A DNA stretch of 39,209 nt from a virus. Shown one piece after another: positions 21,071 to 28,840 of this stretch. The notes below the pieces were generated by a model. That model was not told the DNA's origin and did no database searches. It saw only the letters and a program-made list of their open reading frames with translations. The DNA is taken from the IMG/VR virus record IMGVR_UViG_3300027987_000156, positions 1-39,209 of that record; one strand, written 5' to 3'. A program made the position numbers and the translations under genes. The first letter of the stretch is position 1; every line of letters begins with the position of its first letter.

Positions 21071-21350
21071 ACGGAGTATACTATCTCTCGTACCAGCAAA
21101 TGCGGATGAACCGACCGCCGCTGGTACACAGCCTCCCCACCGCAGCAGTTACCCCAGCGGTGGGGAGGCTACTCCCCCCTCTCGCACGTCACTCCTTGCT
21201 GCGCGCCATAAGCGACAAGGGTACCCTGCACAATGCACGTGCGGGCGTAGCATCGGTGGTGACAGTCGCCATTGGACTAGTCTGCAGACGGGCCGTGCAT
21301 ATTGTTCGATTCGATGTTTTTTGTGCACCGAGCGGGGGATGCGAGGATGA
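21063..21350 (+). CDS. Small Cys-rich protein, 95 aa
   Basis: It starts inside the end of pentapeptide gene 5 with GGTGA before the ATG. The C-terminal third has spaced cysteines (QCTCGRSIGGDSRHW, then AYCSIRCFLC), a likely zinc site. The N-terminal part is hydrophilic and is encoded partly by a perfect 14-bp inverted repeat (21130-21170). It ends in ATGA shared with the next gene. The function is unknown. Confidence 0.65.
   Translation: MTKRSILSLVPANADEPTAAGTQPPHRSSYPSGGEATPPSRTSLLAARHKRQGYPAQCTCGRSIGGDSRHWTSLQTGRAYCSIRCFLCTERGMRG
21130..21170. repeat. Perfect 14-bp hairpin
   Basis: AGCCTCCCCACCGC (21130-21143) and its reverse complement (21157-21170) flank a 13-base loop. It lies inside the Cys-rich small gene just after the pentapeptide cassette. 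A following CTCCCCCCT run is not U-rich, so a classic terminator is unlikely; attenuation between cassette and recombination genes is possible. Confidence 0.8.
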
Positions 21351-21607
21351 CAGATCTACCAGTCACGTACCTACTCGATGACATTGTCTCGCTGCCGACC
21401 GTATTCCATCGCATAGCGAGGCTCCAAGATGCAGGCTGGGATCTACAGCTCGCATGCGATTACGTTATCCAACGCGGCTTGGCCGACGATGGTGTCGTGA
21501 CAATCGATGTGGTCGGGAACGGGCGCTCCCCCAGCCCGTGTCATCCTATCTTTCGCATTCGAGGTGGCGACGGTGCTCCTATTAGAGTGGTTGAGGCACT
21601 GGCGTGA
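21347..21607 (+). CDS. Uncharacterised small protein, 86 aa
   Basis: The start at 21347 is chosen because its ATG shares ATGA with the preceding stop; a longer form would overlap the previous gene by almost 50 bases. The protein has a helical N-terminal half (SLPTVFHRIARLQDAGWDLQ) and a strand-rich end (GVVTIDVVGNG and GAPIRVVEALA). Its stop overlaps the start of the exonuclease gene, and that position suggests recombination or replication context. No family was recognised. Confidence 0.65.
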   Translation: MTDLPVTYLLDDIVSLPTVFHRIARLQDAGWDLQLACDYVIQRGLADDGVVTIDVVGNGRSPSPCHPIFRIRGGDGAPIRVVEALA

Positions 21608-22812
21608 AAGCGTGGAATTACAAAAAATGGGCTACGCTTCATCAGCCCGTGCACAAGAGCGATCTGTCATCGCTCACTAGCAGCACGTTCGGCTGCACGG
21701 AACGGTTCCGCAGAAGGAAGGACTCCGAAGAAGGTGCGGCGCAGCGCACAGATACGATCTGGGGCAAGAGGATCTACGGCACGGCTGTGCATGAGACAAT
21801 CGCGCGCGCACTATCGAGCACAGAGCTGTCCGATCGACTGCTAGGAGGTGGAGCCGTCTCACTGCAGCGCATTGACGACGTGTTTGCTGCTGAGGTGATA
21901 CGCGCAGCCGAGGGGCGGGAGATCGTCTGGTACGGCAAGGCCGATTCTCCGGACAAGCTAGCGTCCGAATGCGTAGCGATGATTCATGGCCTGCTTACCG
22001 ACTTGCACCGATGGGTTGCGAAAATAATGCTCGTGGAGCCTGGATTCATATCTCCGCTAGGAGACTACTGGATCGCTGGCTACACCGACCTGGTATTCCG
22101 CCCACGGTCAAACCCATCTGGTATCGCATTCGCGGATTGGAAAACGGGAGTCTCGCTACCGCATCAAATAGAGCTAGATCATGGGTTCGAATCCGGGTTC
22201 TATGCTCAGGCGCTGTCACACGGGTCATTCTTGCAGCGCGAATTCATAGAGTCTCGCGGCAACAACGGATTATGGAGCGCGCATAGCCCCTACGCGTCAT
22301 CCTACGACAAGGCAACACGTTTTGACGCGGAGCGCGCGTGTATGGAGTCGTCACTCGTACACCTAGCTGAGGTAGCGTCCGCAGAGAAACCCACGGTGCA
22401 CTTCGGCGAATTCCCTTCCGAGCTGTACTACGTGCATTTGCGTGACTATATCCCATACGAAAAGAGCGGCACCAAGCAGATCGATAGGTCGGAGCAGCTC
22501 GCATTCTATGGCCAGCAATCGCAGTGTAAGGTGCGTTATGCTGCTGGCGACACGCGCGGCCCAGCATGGTATTCGATGCGGCGCACGAAGAGTGATGTGC
22601 CGCGCCTGGAGCATCTATTGCGCCGCGTCGTAAAGATGGTGCGCATGGGCGTCTTCTTTGAGTCGATCGACGGAAACAAATGCAGCCGGTGTCCGTTTAG
22701 GAACGATTGCCTCAATGATGGTTATGAGCTGCGCGGCGAAGAGAAGAAGGATGCCGAGCGCGTGTTGCGCAATGAAGAGATAGACTTCGATGGGCTGGGC
22801 GGAGTAGCTTAG
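21604..22812 (+). CDS. Cas4/RecB-family PD-(D/E)xK exonuclease with probable Fe-S cluster
   Basis: A 402-residue nuclease. Motif I GTAVHE (59-64), the Asp motif GYTDLVF (159-165), the D-x-K core ADWKTG (177-182) and a Gln motif (FYAQAL, about 199-204) form a PD-(D/E)xK active site. Cysteines at about 31, 360, 363 and 369 (FGCTERF and CSRCPFRNDC) match the four ligands of the AddB/Cas4-type iron-sulfur cluster. Such enzymes resect DNA ends for phage recombination, and the ssDNA-binding candidate and RecD2 genes follow. No cas genes or arrays are present. Confidence 0.85.
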   Translation: MKAWNYKKWATLHQPVHKSDLSSLTSSTFGCTERFRRRKDSEEGAAQRTDTIWGKRIYGTAVHETIARALSSTELSDRLLGGGAVSLQRIDDVFAAEVIRAAEGREIVWYGKADSPDKLASECVAMIHGLLTDLHRWVAKIMLVEPGFISPLGDYWIAGYTDLVFRPRSNPSGIAFADWKTGVSLPHQIELDHGFESGFYAQALSHGSFLQREFIESRGNNGLWSAHSPYASSYDKATRFDAERACMESSLVHLAEVASAEKPTVHFGEFPSELYYVHLRDYIPYEKSGTKQIDRSEQLAFYGQQSQCKVRYAAGDTRGPAWYSMRRTKSDVPRLEHLLRRVVKMVRMGVFFESIDGNKCSRCPFRNDCLNDGYELRGEEKKDAERVLRNEEIDFDGLGGVA

Positions 22813-22846
22813 CCCATCCGGCGAATAGGCAACCAGGAGACAGGCA

Positions 22847-23704
22847 ATGTCAAAAAAGAATGAAGCGAAAAAAGATACGAATGGAGCGCTGGCGCTATCA
22901 GGAGGCGCCCATGATGATCTAGCGGATATCATCGGCGAGATAGACCTCGACGAAGATGGCCTAGGTCCGATTGAAGAAGGTGACATCAAGCTCCGCCTGA
23001 TGCTCTTCAACTTGAAGGGAAAGACAGAGTCAGGAGTACAGCTACGGCAAGACGCCTTCGTGGACTCTATCACCGAGGAAATGCAGTCTGAGATCGAGTG
23101 CATTTGGGTAGTGCGTGAGCGTAGCAACATGTGGTCAGAGTATGATGAGGCAGAGGGCCGTAATGTAGTCATGTGCAGTTCAGGTTTTGGCCGGCAGCAT
23201 GGCACAATGGCGGATGGCACCCTGCGCCCGTGTGCTGGATGTCCTGATGCGCAATGGTTCACTGACCCCAAAGGGAAGCGCAGCAAAAAATGTGGGACAG
23301 TGCATTGGCTCGTAGGTATTGAGCTGAGTACAGGGATGCCATTCGTGGTCAAATTTCGCCGCACGAGCGAGCCTGCAATCCAGAACTACCTCAACCGCCA
23401 TCACTACGGGCGCCGTCGTACTGCGTCAGGCCAGATCGGGAACTATCCGCTGTATTTCTTCAAATCCAAGATACGGCTGGAGATGCACGACAGCGGAAAC
23501 TACGCGCTACCCGTGATCGAGCGAGGCGACCGTGTCCCCGACAAGGAAACGTTCATGGAGCTTCAGGAGCAAGCCAAGATGGCTCGCCTGTGGCTGGAGA
23601 GCAGTCGCCGCAAGTTTGAATCCGAATCCAATGATGAAGGCACGGGCAACGACGCTTCATTTGATTTCGGGGTCAATGCTGCTGGCCAGGATGTACAGCT
23701 GTAA
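22847..23704 (+). CDS. Putative ssDNA-binding/recombination protein
   Basis: A 285-residue protein after the exonuclease, with a good CAGGAG site upstream. The central section has cysteines in PCAGCPDAQWF and KKCGTVHW, possibly zinc ligands, then PFVVKFRRTSEPAIQNYL and NYPLYFFKSKIRLEMH, which look like an OB-fold style beta region. The C-terminus has an acidic stretch followed by FDFGVNAAGQDVQL, similar to SSB-like tails. Neighbourhood with an exonuclease and RecD2 favours a gp32/gp2.5-like role. No conclusive motif was found. Confidence 0.45.
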   Translation: MSKKNEAKKDTNGALALSGGAHDDLADIIGEIDLDEDGLGPIEEGDIKLRLMLFNLKGKTESGVQLRQDAFVDSITEEMQSEIECIWVVRERSNMWSEYDEAEGRNVVMCSSGFGRQHGTMADGTLRPCAGCPDAQWFTDPKGKRSKKCGTVHWLVGIELSTGMPFVVKFRRTSEPAIQNYLNRHHYGRRRTASGQIGNYPLYFFKSKIRLEMHDSGNYALPVIERGDRVPDKETFMELQEQAKMARLWLESSRRKFESESNDEGTGNDASFDFGVNAAGQDVQL

Positions 23705-23732
23705 GCCTTAGACTAACTCTACTCAACCCAAA

Positions 23733-23783
23733 AGCCTCAACGCGTGGCGTCGCACACTGGACACCGCGTCACGCGTTGGGGCT
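23733..23783 (+). other. Stable hairpin in the gap before the RecD2 operon
   Basis: Bases 23733-23750 pair with 23766-23783 over 18 positions, 15 of them Watson-Crick and three G-U, leaving a 15-base loop. It occupies most of the 106-base gap after the ssDNA-binding candidate, followed by AGGA-type ribosome site for the next gene. It may stabilise the upstream mRNA or separate expression of the recombination and helicase genes. There is no run of Ts, so termination is not clearly supported. Confidence 0.6.
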
Positions 23784-23810
23784 ACCCCCTTATGAAGAAG
23801 GAAAAATTCC

Positions 23811-24017
23811 ATGGCACGAATGAGTTACGAGGAAAAGATAGCTGCTCTGCAGGAAAAGTATGCGCATGACGAAGCTCTAGCGAAGGCGCGTGACCAAGCA
23901 ACTGGTATCCGCAGTCTCATCGGTCGAAGGAAGTATGCTGAGGCGCGTATGCAGCTGAAGCTTTTACAGCAGACACTCGAAGTGCTCGACCCTGAAGATA
24001 CTGATTCTGACGAGTGA
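23811..24017 (+). CDS. Small helical protein, 68 aa
   Basis: A hydrophilic, almost entirely helical protein (SYEEKIAALQEKYAHDEALA, then ARMQLKLLQQTLEVL) with an acidic end (DPEDTDSDE). GAAGGAAA precedes the ATG. It lies directly before the split RecD2 genes, starting four bases before the next ATG after its stop, so it may act with the helicase. No family was recognised. Confidence 0.65.
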   Translation: MARMSYEEKIAALQEKYAHDEALAKARDQATGIRSLIGRRKYAEARMQLKLLQQTLEVLDPEDTDSDE

Positions 24018-24021
24018 TCTA

Positions 24022-24963
24022 ATGCCCCGTGCCACCCATTCGTCTGTTACGCGAGATTCAAGTCCGGCAGACCTGAAAACGCTACGAGGTAAGCTAAGCA
24101 GCTTCCGATCACGCACAGCGGACGGGTGGGGGACTGGCATCCTCGAGACTGATGTGGCTGGTGATGTCGCCGTTACAGGAAAGCTGCCAAGCATACAGCC
24201 AGGCGACACTGTAGAAGTCGAAGGGAGGTGGAAGGCTCACCCGCGTTATGGTGACCAGTTCCAGGTCCTGAGCGCGGTGGCTTGCGAGCCGCAGGGAGCC
24301 GAAGGTCGCGTCGCGTGGTTAGCAGAAAGGCTGCCCAACATCGGCCCACAACGCGCGCGCGCGCTTGTGGACGCATTCGGCGACAAATTGTGGGAAACCA
24401 TCGAAGAGCAGCCTGACTGGCTTGCCAGTGTAAATGGTATTACCGTTGCTATGGCGCGGGATATAGCAGAGGTGTACTCGCGCCACAAAGGCGAGCGCGA
24501 TGCCATGATCAGGCTACGCGAATGGGGGCTAACCAATAGCCAAGTCGGCCGCTGTGTCGATTATTGGGGATGCCTCGATGCTGTCATTCGTGCGTTGTCC
24601 GAAGACCCCTATGACCTATGCGTGCATATCTATGGATTTGGGTTTGTGCGCGCGGATGCCATCGCGCGCAAGATGGGTGTCCCGCGCGAGGCCCCGACAA
24701 GAATACGCGCATGTCTGGACTATGTATTGGCCGATGCGCAGCAAGCAGGGCATTGCTACATGTCCGGCAAACGGCTCCAGGAAGCCGCGGCGCAAGTGCT
24801 AGGGATCGATAAAGGCGTGGTTGGTCAACACATGCTCGATAGCGCCGGGAGTGGCCGCTTGGTGCGCCGAGGTTGGCGCTGGTATTCACGCCATATCGAC
24901 ATGGCGGAAGCAACATGTGCAGACAGACTGAGAGCGATGATTGGGGAAGACGATGGGCAATAG
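24022..24963 (+). CDS. RecD2-like N-terminal part (split helicase)
   Basis: A 313-residue protein matching the N-terminal domains of RecD2: an OB-like region (GDVAVTGKLPSIQPGDTVEV and GDQFQVLSAVACEPQG), then helix-hairpin-helix units (LPNIGPQRARALVDAFGDKL and VNGITVAMARDIAEVY), and a helical region to DDGQ. It has no ATPase motifs. The ATPase half is the next gene, in another frame, whose ATG lies eight bases before this stop. Together they make about 755 residues, comparable to RecD2. Either two subunits form one helicase or a frameshift joins them. Confidence 0.75.
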   Translation: MPRATHSSVTRDSSPADLKTLRGKLSSFRSRTADGWGTGILETDVAGDVAVTGKLPSIQPGDTVEVEGRWKAHPRYGDQFQVLSAVACEPQGAEGRVAWLAERLPNIGPQRARALVDAFGDKLWETIEEQPDWLASVNGITVAMARDIAEVYSRHKGERDAMIRLREWGLTNSQVGRCVDYWGCLDAVIRALSEDPYDLCVHIYGFGFVRADAIARKMGVPREAPTRIRACLDYVLADAQQAGHCYMSGKRLQEAAAQVLGIDKGVVGQHMLDSAGSGRLVRRGWRWYSRHIDMAEATCADRLRAMIGEDDGQ

Positions 24964-26281
24964 CGCAACGGATGAATCCCCCCCCGAGCTCTGCGATGAT
25001 GATGTCCCGTTTGATGAAAGTCTCTCTGGCAATCCGGCCAGTGAGCCACCGGCGCCGTGTGCTCTGCAGATGAAAAGCACCCCTCAAGCGGCGCCGGTGG
25101 CCTTCTCCCTTGACCCAATCCAGCAGCAAGCGGTCGCGCTTGCAGTGGCTAAGCCGCCTGGATGCGGCATCATCACAGGCGGTCCGGGCACCGGTAAGAG
25201 CACATGCCTGCGCCACGCACTCGACAGACTAGACTCCGAGCAATGCAGCTACGAGCTAGCCTCGCCTACCGGCAAGGCCGCAAAGAGAATGAGCGAAGCA
25301 ACGGGGCGTCCAGCGCGCACCATCCATCGGCTACTCGAATACAAGCCTTATGAAGGTGGCTTTGCGCGCAATGAGAATTCACCGTTAGAGTGCGACTCTG
25401 TGATAATCGATGAAGCCTCCATGGTGGATATTGAGTTGTTCGCGGCGCTGATGCGCGCAATCAACCCGCAGCATACGAGGCTGACGCTGGTAGGTGATGC
25501 GGATCAGCTCCCGAGTGTGGGGCCAGGCCGCGTACTAGCCGACGTGGTGGAGAGTGGTCGGGTGCCAATCGTGCGGCTGCAGACTGTACATCGCAGCGCA
25601 CGCGACAGCTGGATCTACGCGAATGCTCCTAAGATTCTGCGGGGGAAAACGCCTGACTTGGCGCCGTGCAACGATTTTCGCTTCGAGCGCGCTGATGAAG
25701 CCCGTGACATCCCAGGGATCGTCACGCGTATATTGACCAAAGAATTGCCGCATGAATCAGATGTGCAAGTGCTGTCGCCGCAAAGCACGGGAAAGGCAGG
25801 CACGGGCGCTCTCAACCATGCATTGCAGGAGGCCCTCAACCCGGGGCGCGGTGGGCCATCGATGCCTCGTGGAGACCATGAGCTGCGTGTTGGCGACCGT
25901 GTGATTCAGACCAAAAATAACTACACGCTAGAGGTTTTCAACGGAGAGCTCGGGACAATCGTTTCGTGCGAGAGCAGTCGACTCTTGGTGGATTTTGGTG
26001 ACCGCGAGATAGAGTACGATCTACAAGACGCTAATGCGCTGCAGCTCGCCTATGCGCTGACCGTTCACCGCAGCCAAGGCAGTGAGTTTGATTGGGCGGT
26101 TATCATATGCCACTCAACGCATACGCACATGCTTACCAGGCAGCTGATCTACACGGCCGTCACACGCGCTAAGCATGGTGTAGTGATCGTAGGGAATGAC
26201 AAGGGACTAAGGGTAGCCCTGAGTAGCAAGTCTATGCATCGGCGTAACACTGGCCTATTGGAGAGATTGAATGATGACTGA
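24953..26281 (+). CDS. RecD2-like SF1B helicase, ATPase part
   Basis: A 442-residue protein with Walker A GGPGTGKST (76-84), motif Ia SPTGKAAKRM (104-113), Walker B IIDEASMVD (151-159), motif III GDADQLPSVGPG (181-192), and the C-terminal helicase motifs ALTVHRSQGSEFD and LIYTAVTRAKHGVVIVG. It moves 5' to 3' on ssDNA. The N-terminal 50 residues are a disordered linker. The start at 24953 overlaps the previous stop; a TTG at 24941 is an alternative. An eight-C run follows the overlap but is downstream of the stop of the first frame. Confidence 0.9.
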   Translation: MGNSATDESPPELCDDDVPFDESLSGNPASEPPAPCALQMKSTPQAAPVAFSLDPIQQQAVALAVAKPPGCGIITGGPGTGKSTCLRHALDRLDSEQCSYELASPTGKAAKRMSEATGRPARTIHRLLEYKPYEGGFARNENSPLECDSVIIDEASMVDIELFAALMRAINPQHTRLTLVGDADQLPSVGPGRVLADVVESGRVPIVRLQTVHRSARDSWIYANAPKILRGKTPDLAPCNDFRFERADEARDIPGIVTRILTKELPHESDVQVLSPQSTGKAGTGALNHALQEALNPGRGGPSMPRGDHELRVGDRVIQTKNNYTLEVFNGELGTIVSCESSRLLVDFGDREIEYDLQDANALQLAYALTVHRSQGSEFDWAVIICHSTHTHMLTRQLIYTAVTRAKHGVVIVGNDKGLRVALSSKSMHRRNTGLLERLNDD

Positions 26282-26684
26282 ACGAGCAAGACGAGTGATG
26301 CAAGCAATCCGCGACGCAGAGACCAACGCGATCGAAGTCGTGGAGGCGGTGCTGCGCAACGAGATCGAGTCTGCGCGTGGAGAGCCAATGCATTGTCGAA
26401 AGCACGGCGTGCGCCGATGCGGTATATGCGAGCGCGAAGCTATCGATGCTTCGCGAAACCCCCAGGCCAGCCGTCCACCCGGTTGGACTGATCACCCAAG
26501 CGACATGAAGCGCGCCATGCCGATTAGCACTGATGAGAAGAGCGCGGGTGAGAAGTGCGCGGGTGAGGAATACGAGAAAGGCTACGCACAGGCCATTCAA
26601 GACGTGTGTGCCCTACTCGAGCGAGGCCGTTGGCCACATATACGCAACGAGGTAGAGGCCATGCTTCGCAGGCGCAGCGACTGA
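26271..26684 (+). CDS. Zinc-finger-like protein, 137 aa
   Basis: It follows the helicase with ATGATGACTGA overlap, so the start may be either of two ATGs. It begins with a helix (ARRVMQAIRDAETNAIEVVE), then has HCRKHGVRRCGICE, a C/H-rich potential zinc site, then a hydrophilic linker and a helical end (EVEAMLRRRSD). It is the last gene of the rightward unit; its stop is one base before the stop of the convergent gene at 26686. The function is unknown. Confidence 0.7.
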   Translation: MMTERARRVMQAIRDAETNAIEVVEAVLRNEIESARGEPMHCRKHGVRRCGICEREAIDASRNPQASRPPGWTDHPSDMKRAMPISTDEKSAGEKCAGEEYEKGYAQAIQDVCALLERGRWPHIRNEVEAMLRRRSD

Positions 26685-26685
26685 C

Positions 26686-27003
26686 TTATTCTCGCTTCTT
26701 TTGCGGCGCTTCTTCCCACGCATAGGGGCGGCGCGGTGTCTCGGCATCTTGCGCCCAGCCAGCGGGGAACGGATGCTTTCGCGTCCTGCACTGCGGACAG
26801 ATGTGGAGGCTATCACCTGTCTGTGGATCCTGATCTACCTCCCACCCGCGGGACAGCAGAGTCAAATCACCGTCGACTGATGCCCCTGGTAACCCACCTG
26901 TGGCAAGCAGGCGCCCGAGGGTGGGTATGTCCAGCTCGCCATACCGATGCGACTCCTGGCAGTGGTCGCACACGGCCAGGTCGAGTTGCAGCCGATACCG
27001 CAC
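26686..27003 (-). CDS. Zinc-ribbon protein, 105 aa
   Basis: It contains two C-x-x-C pairs: CDHC near residue 12 (LAVCDHCQESHRYGELD) and CPQC near residue 69 (HICPQCRTRKHPFPAG), an arrangement fitting one split zinc ribbon. It is the last gene of the leftward unit, convergent with the gene at 26271 with one base between the stops. The C-terminus is basic and proline-containing (PRRPYAWEEAPQKKRE). The function is unknown. Confidence 0.7.
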   Translation of the reverse strand: MRYRLQLDLAVCDHCQESHRYGELDIPTLGRLLATGGLPGASVDGDLTLLSRGWEVDQDPQTGDSLHICPQCRTRKHPFPAGWAQDAETPRRPYAWEEAPQKKRE

Positions 27004-27006
27004 CTA

Positions 27007-27606
27007 CTATCCAATTCTCCGGCTGCTCCTGCGAGCGACATGGCATCGCCAGCATGGTCGGTCGGACCGGCTAACCCAATACAGACGCCCCTGGCTATGC
27101 ATCCGCGGGTATCCACGGTCTCCGCGCTCTCGCCACTTCCGCGACTCGGACGCTTGCCCCCAGGCTACTCCAAGCAACATGCCGATTACGATGCCCCATC
27201 CTCCGATCATGATCTCGGTGGCTGTCGGCAGCATCGGTGCTGCGGCGCAGCCACCCAAGAGCAGCATCACGCCGATCAGATGTATCTTGTGCAGCATCCC
27301 ACGCATGACGCCGCCCATCCCAGGGGCAATCATGGCCAGCAGCGACATCGAGCCTGATGGTCCTTTACCCAGGGCCGCAGGTAGCTGCACGATTCCGAGT
27401 ATTGCGAGTATTGAGCCTACCCAATAGTACCATTCGACTGCGGGATATCGGCTCGACAGATAGCATACTGCCAAGATCCCCATGACATGCTGGACGCCGG
27501 TCCAATGGACAGCAGCAGCGCGCGCCGCAGGTGGCGTGCTTGTGGTGCGCGGCTGATGCTCGCTAGGGAGCTGAGCCTGGGGGATGGTAGGTCTGTCATC
27601 ATGCAT
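27007..27606 (-). CDS. Multi-pass membrane protein, lysis candidate
   Basis: From the ATG at 27604-27606 (weak ribosome site) the protein has 199 residues; a longer form to 27732 overlaps the previous gene. Hydrophobic segments occur at about 36-50, 60-79, 108-120 and 131-150. An internal MLHKIHLIGVMLLLGGC resembles a lipoprotein signal with lipobox LGGC, so a second start could produce a lipoprotein. The tail is highly basic. It may be a holin or combined holin/spanin-like protein; no endolysin was found beside it. Confidence 0.5.
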   Translation of the reverse strand: MHDDRPTIPQAQLPSEHQPRTTSTPPAARAAAVHWTGVQHVMGILAVCYLSSRYPAVEWYYWVGSILAILGIVQLPAALGKGPSGSMSLLAMIAPGMGGVMRGMLHKIHLIGVMLLLGGCAAAPMLPTATEIMIGGWGIVIGMLLGVAWGQASESRKWRERGDRGYPRMHSQGRLYWVSRSDRPCWRCHVARRSSRRIG

Positions 27607-27631
27607 TTGCCCATGCCTATCTTGGAGCCCC

Positions 27632-28033
27632 CTACGAACGGATTTCAGATGATAGTGCCCGCTGACCGCCTCCGCCTTGCCCCCCAGGGTTCCGCGGAGG
27701 CCCATTAGGGTTTGGATTAGCGTCCAGCGCATCTTGAACTGCTGCTGATAACGCAGATCGATCTACGAGTAGATCGGATGGGTCGTCTGGAACATTGCCC
27801 TCGCCAGCGCTAGGCACCTCTAGCACGTGCATGCCTGCCAACTGTCGATACCGCGCGACTGCTGTAGTGCGCGCTTGCGCCAATGGCAAGATGCGCCCAT
27901 TGCGATAGTCGAGCGAATCAGTCGCAGGATTGGTGCCGCGTGCCGCATGCTCTGCCTGCCGATAGCGTTCGAACATATCGGCAGCTTGCGTGAGCGCCGC
28001 AGCGCGCGACGCGTGAATTCGATAGCGCGTCAT
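27632..28033 (-). CDS. Uncharacterised virion-module protein, 133 aa
   Basis: A helical N-terminal half (MTRYRIHASRAAALTQAADM and FERYRQAEHAAR), then a Pro/Gly/Asn-rich C-terminus (NPNPNGPPRNPGGQGGGG). It shares ATGA with the LamG-like gene upstream in the transcript. No motif is recognised. The position after tail/fibre genes suggests a late protein. Confidence 0.55.
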   Translation of the reverse strand: MTRYRIHASRAAALTQAADMFERYRQAEHAARGTNPATDSLDYRNGRILPLAQARTTAVARYRQLAGMHVLEVPSAGEGNVPDDPSDLLVDRSALSAAVQDALDANPNPNGPPRNPGGQGGGGQRALSSEIRS

Positions 28034-28827
28034 GTCAATGTCATCCCAAAGCGTGACTCAAAGTACGGCTTGATGTTGTCGTTCCAGCGAGTGAGCGACA
28101 TGTTGTCTACGAGTAATGTACAGGCCCAAGACCCGCCTGCACTCGCAGAGTCGAATAGCGTAGCCACGTCAAACTCGCGCATGGCGCTCGATCCAGTTGG
28201 CTGCGGTGTCGTGTTCACCCCGTCGAACTGAAACTGCGCTCCAGATGCATACGGGAGCCACGCTACAGAGTGTGGATTTGTATCGTGCGCAGGCACGGTG
28301 ACGTCGATTAGTTGCGCGCCTGCAGAGAACCCGAACTCGGAAGCGAACCCTGGCGCAGCGTCGTTACGCGCTCGCACTGTGAGAGATGGTGTAGACGTGT
28401 TGATTGCGAACAGTACGCGACTCGCCGTAGAACTGAACGTGCCGAGTAGCAGAGTCGCTACTCGGCTCCCCGACGCAATTCCGATGGAGGTGCTATTCAT
28501 GTAGCGCGTGCTGGATTGCGCCGTGAGGTATGGAGCAGACGATCCGTTGAACCCGCTGCTTACCCACAGCAGTTGGTTGCCTGCGGTTGCTTGGTTGTAG
28601 TACGGCAGGGTCGGCGTGACTAAATCTGTTTCACGCAAATCAAACACATCGACCGCGGTAGCGGTAGGGTCAGTGCCGTTGAGCGTCAGAAAATCTTCGC
28701 GCGCTTCCCACCATCCCTTTATGTCGCTGCCCAGGGCAAGAATGAGTGCATCTATGCCAGAGCTGCCGCCTGCCAAATTGCCTGCGACAGCTCCGGCCAA
28801 GTCACCTGCGATTTTGCCAGCAACCAC
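28030..28827 (-). CDS. LamG/concanavalin-like tail or fibre protein
   Basis: A 265-residue protein with a short Gly/Ala helix start (IAGDLAGAVAGNLAGGSSG), then ALGSDIKGWWEAREDFLTLN followed by a long beta-rich part including VATLLLGTFSSTASRVLFAI and LDVTVP-like strands, and a C-terminal SRFGMTLT. This arrangement is characteristic of LamG-type jelly-roll domains in phage tail appendages, where they bind surface glycans. A receptor-binding role is likely but not proven. Confidence 0.6.
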   Translation of the reverse strand: MVAGKIAGDLAGAVAGNLAGGSSGIDALILALGSDIKGWWEAREDFLTLNGTDPTATAVDVFDLRETDLVTPTLPYYNQATAGNQLLWVSSGFNGSSAPYLTAQSSTRYMNSTSIGIASGSRVATLLLGTFSSTASRVLFAINTSTPSLTVRARNDAAPGFASEFGFSAGAQLIDVTVPAHDTNPHSVAWLPYASGAQFQFDGVNTTPQPTGSSAMREFDVATLFDSASAGGSWACTLLVDNMSLTRWNDNIKPYFESRFGMTLT

Positions 28828-28840
28828 CTAGGCGATCCTA

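Noticed and set aside
21604-22812. CRISPR-Cas4 system
   Set aside because: The nuclease is Cas4/RecB-like, but no repeats, spacers or other cas genes are present; phages commonly carry such exonucleases.
24976-24985. Eight-C run as the cause of the RecD2 split
   Set aside because: The first frame already stops at 24963, upstream of the run, so an indel there could not join the two frames.
27417-27614. Separate small gene in another frame over the membrane protein
   Set aside because: It lacks membrane character and a good ribosome site; the hydrophobic segments belong to the other frame.
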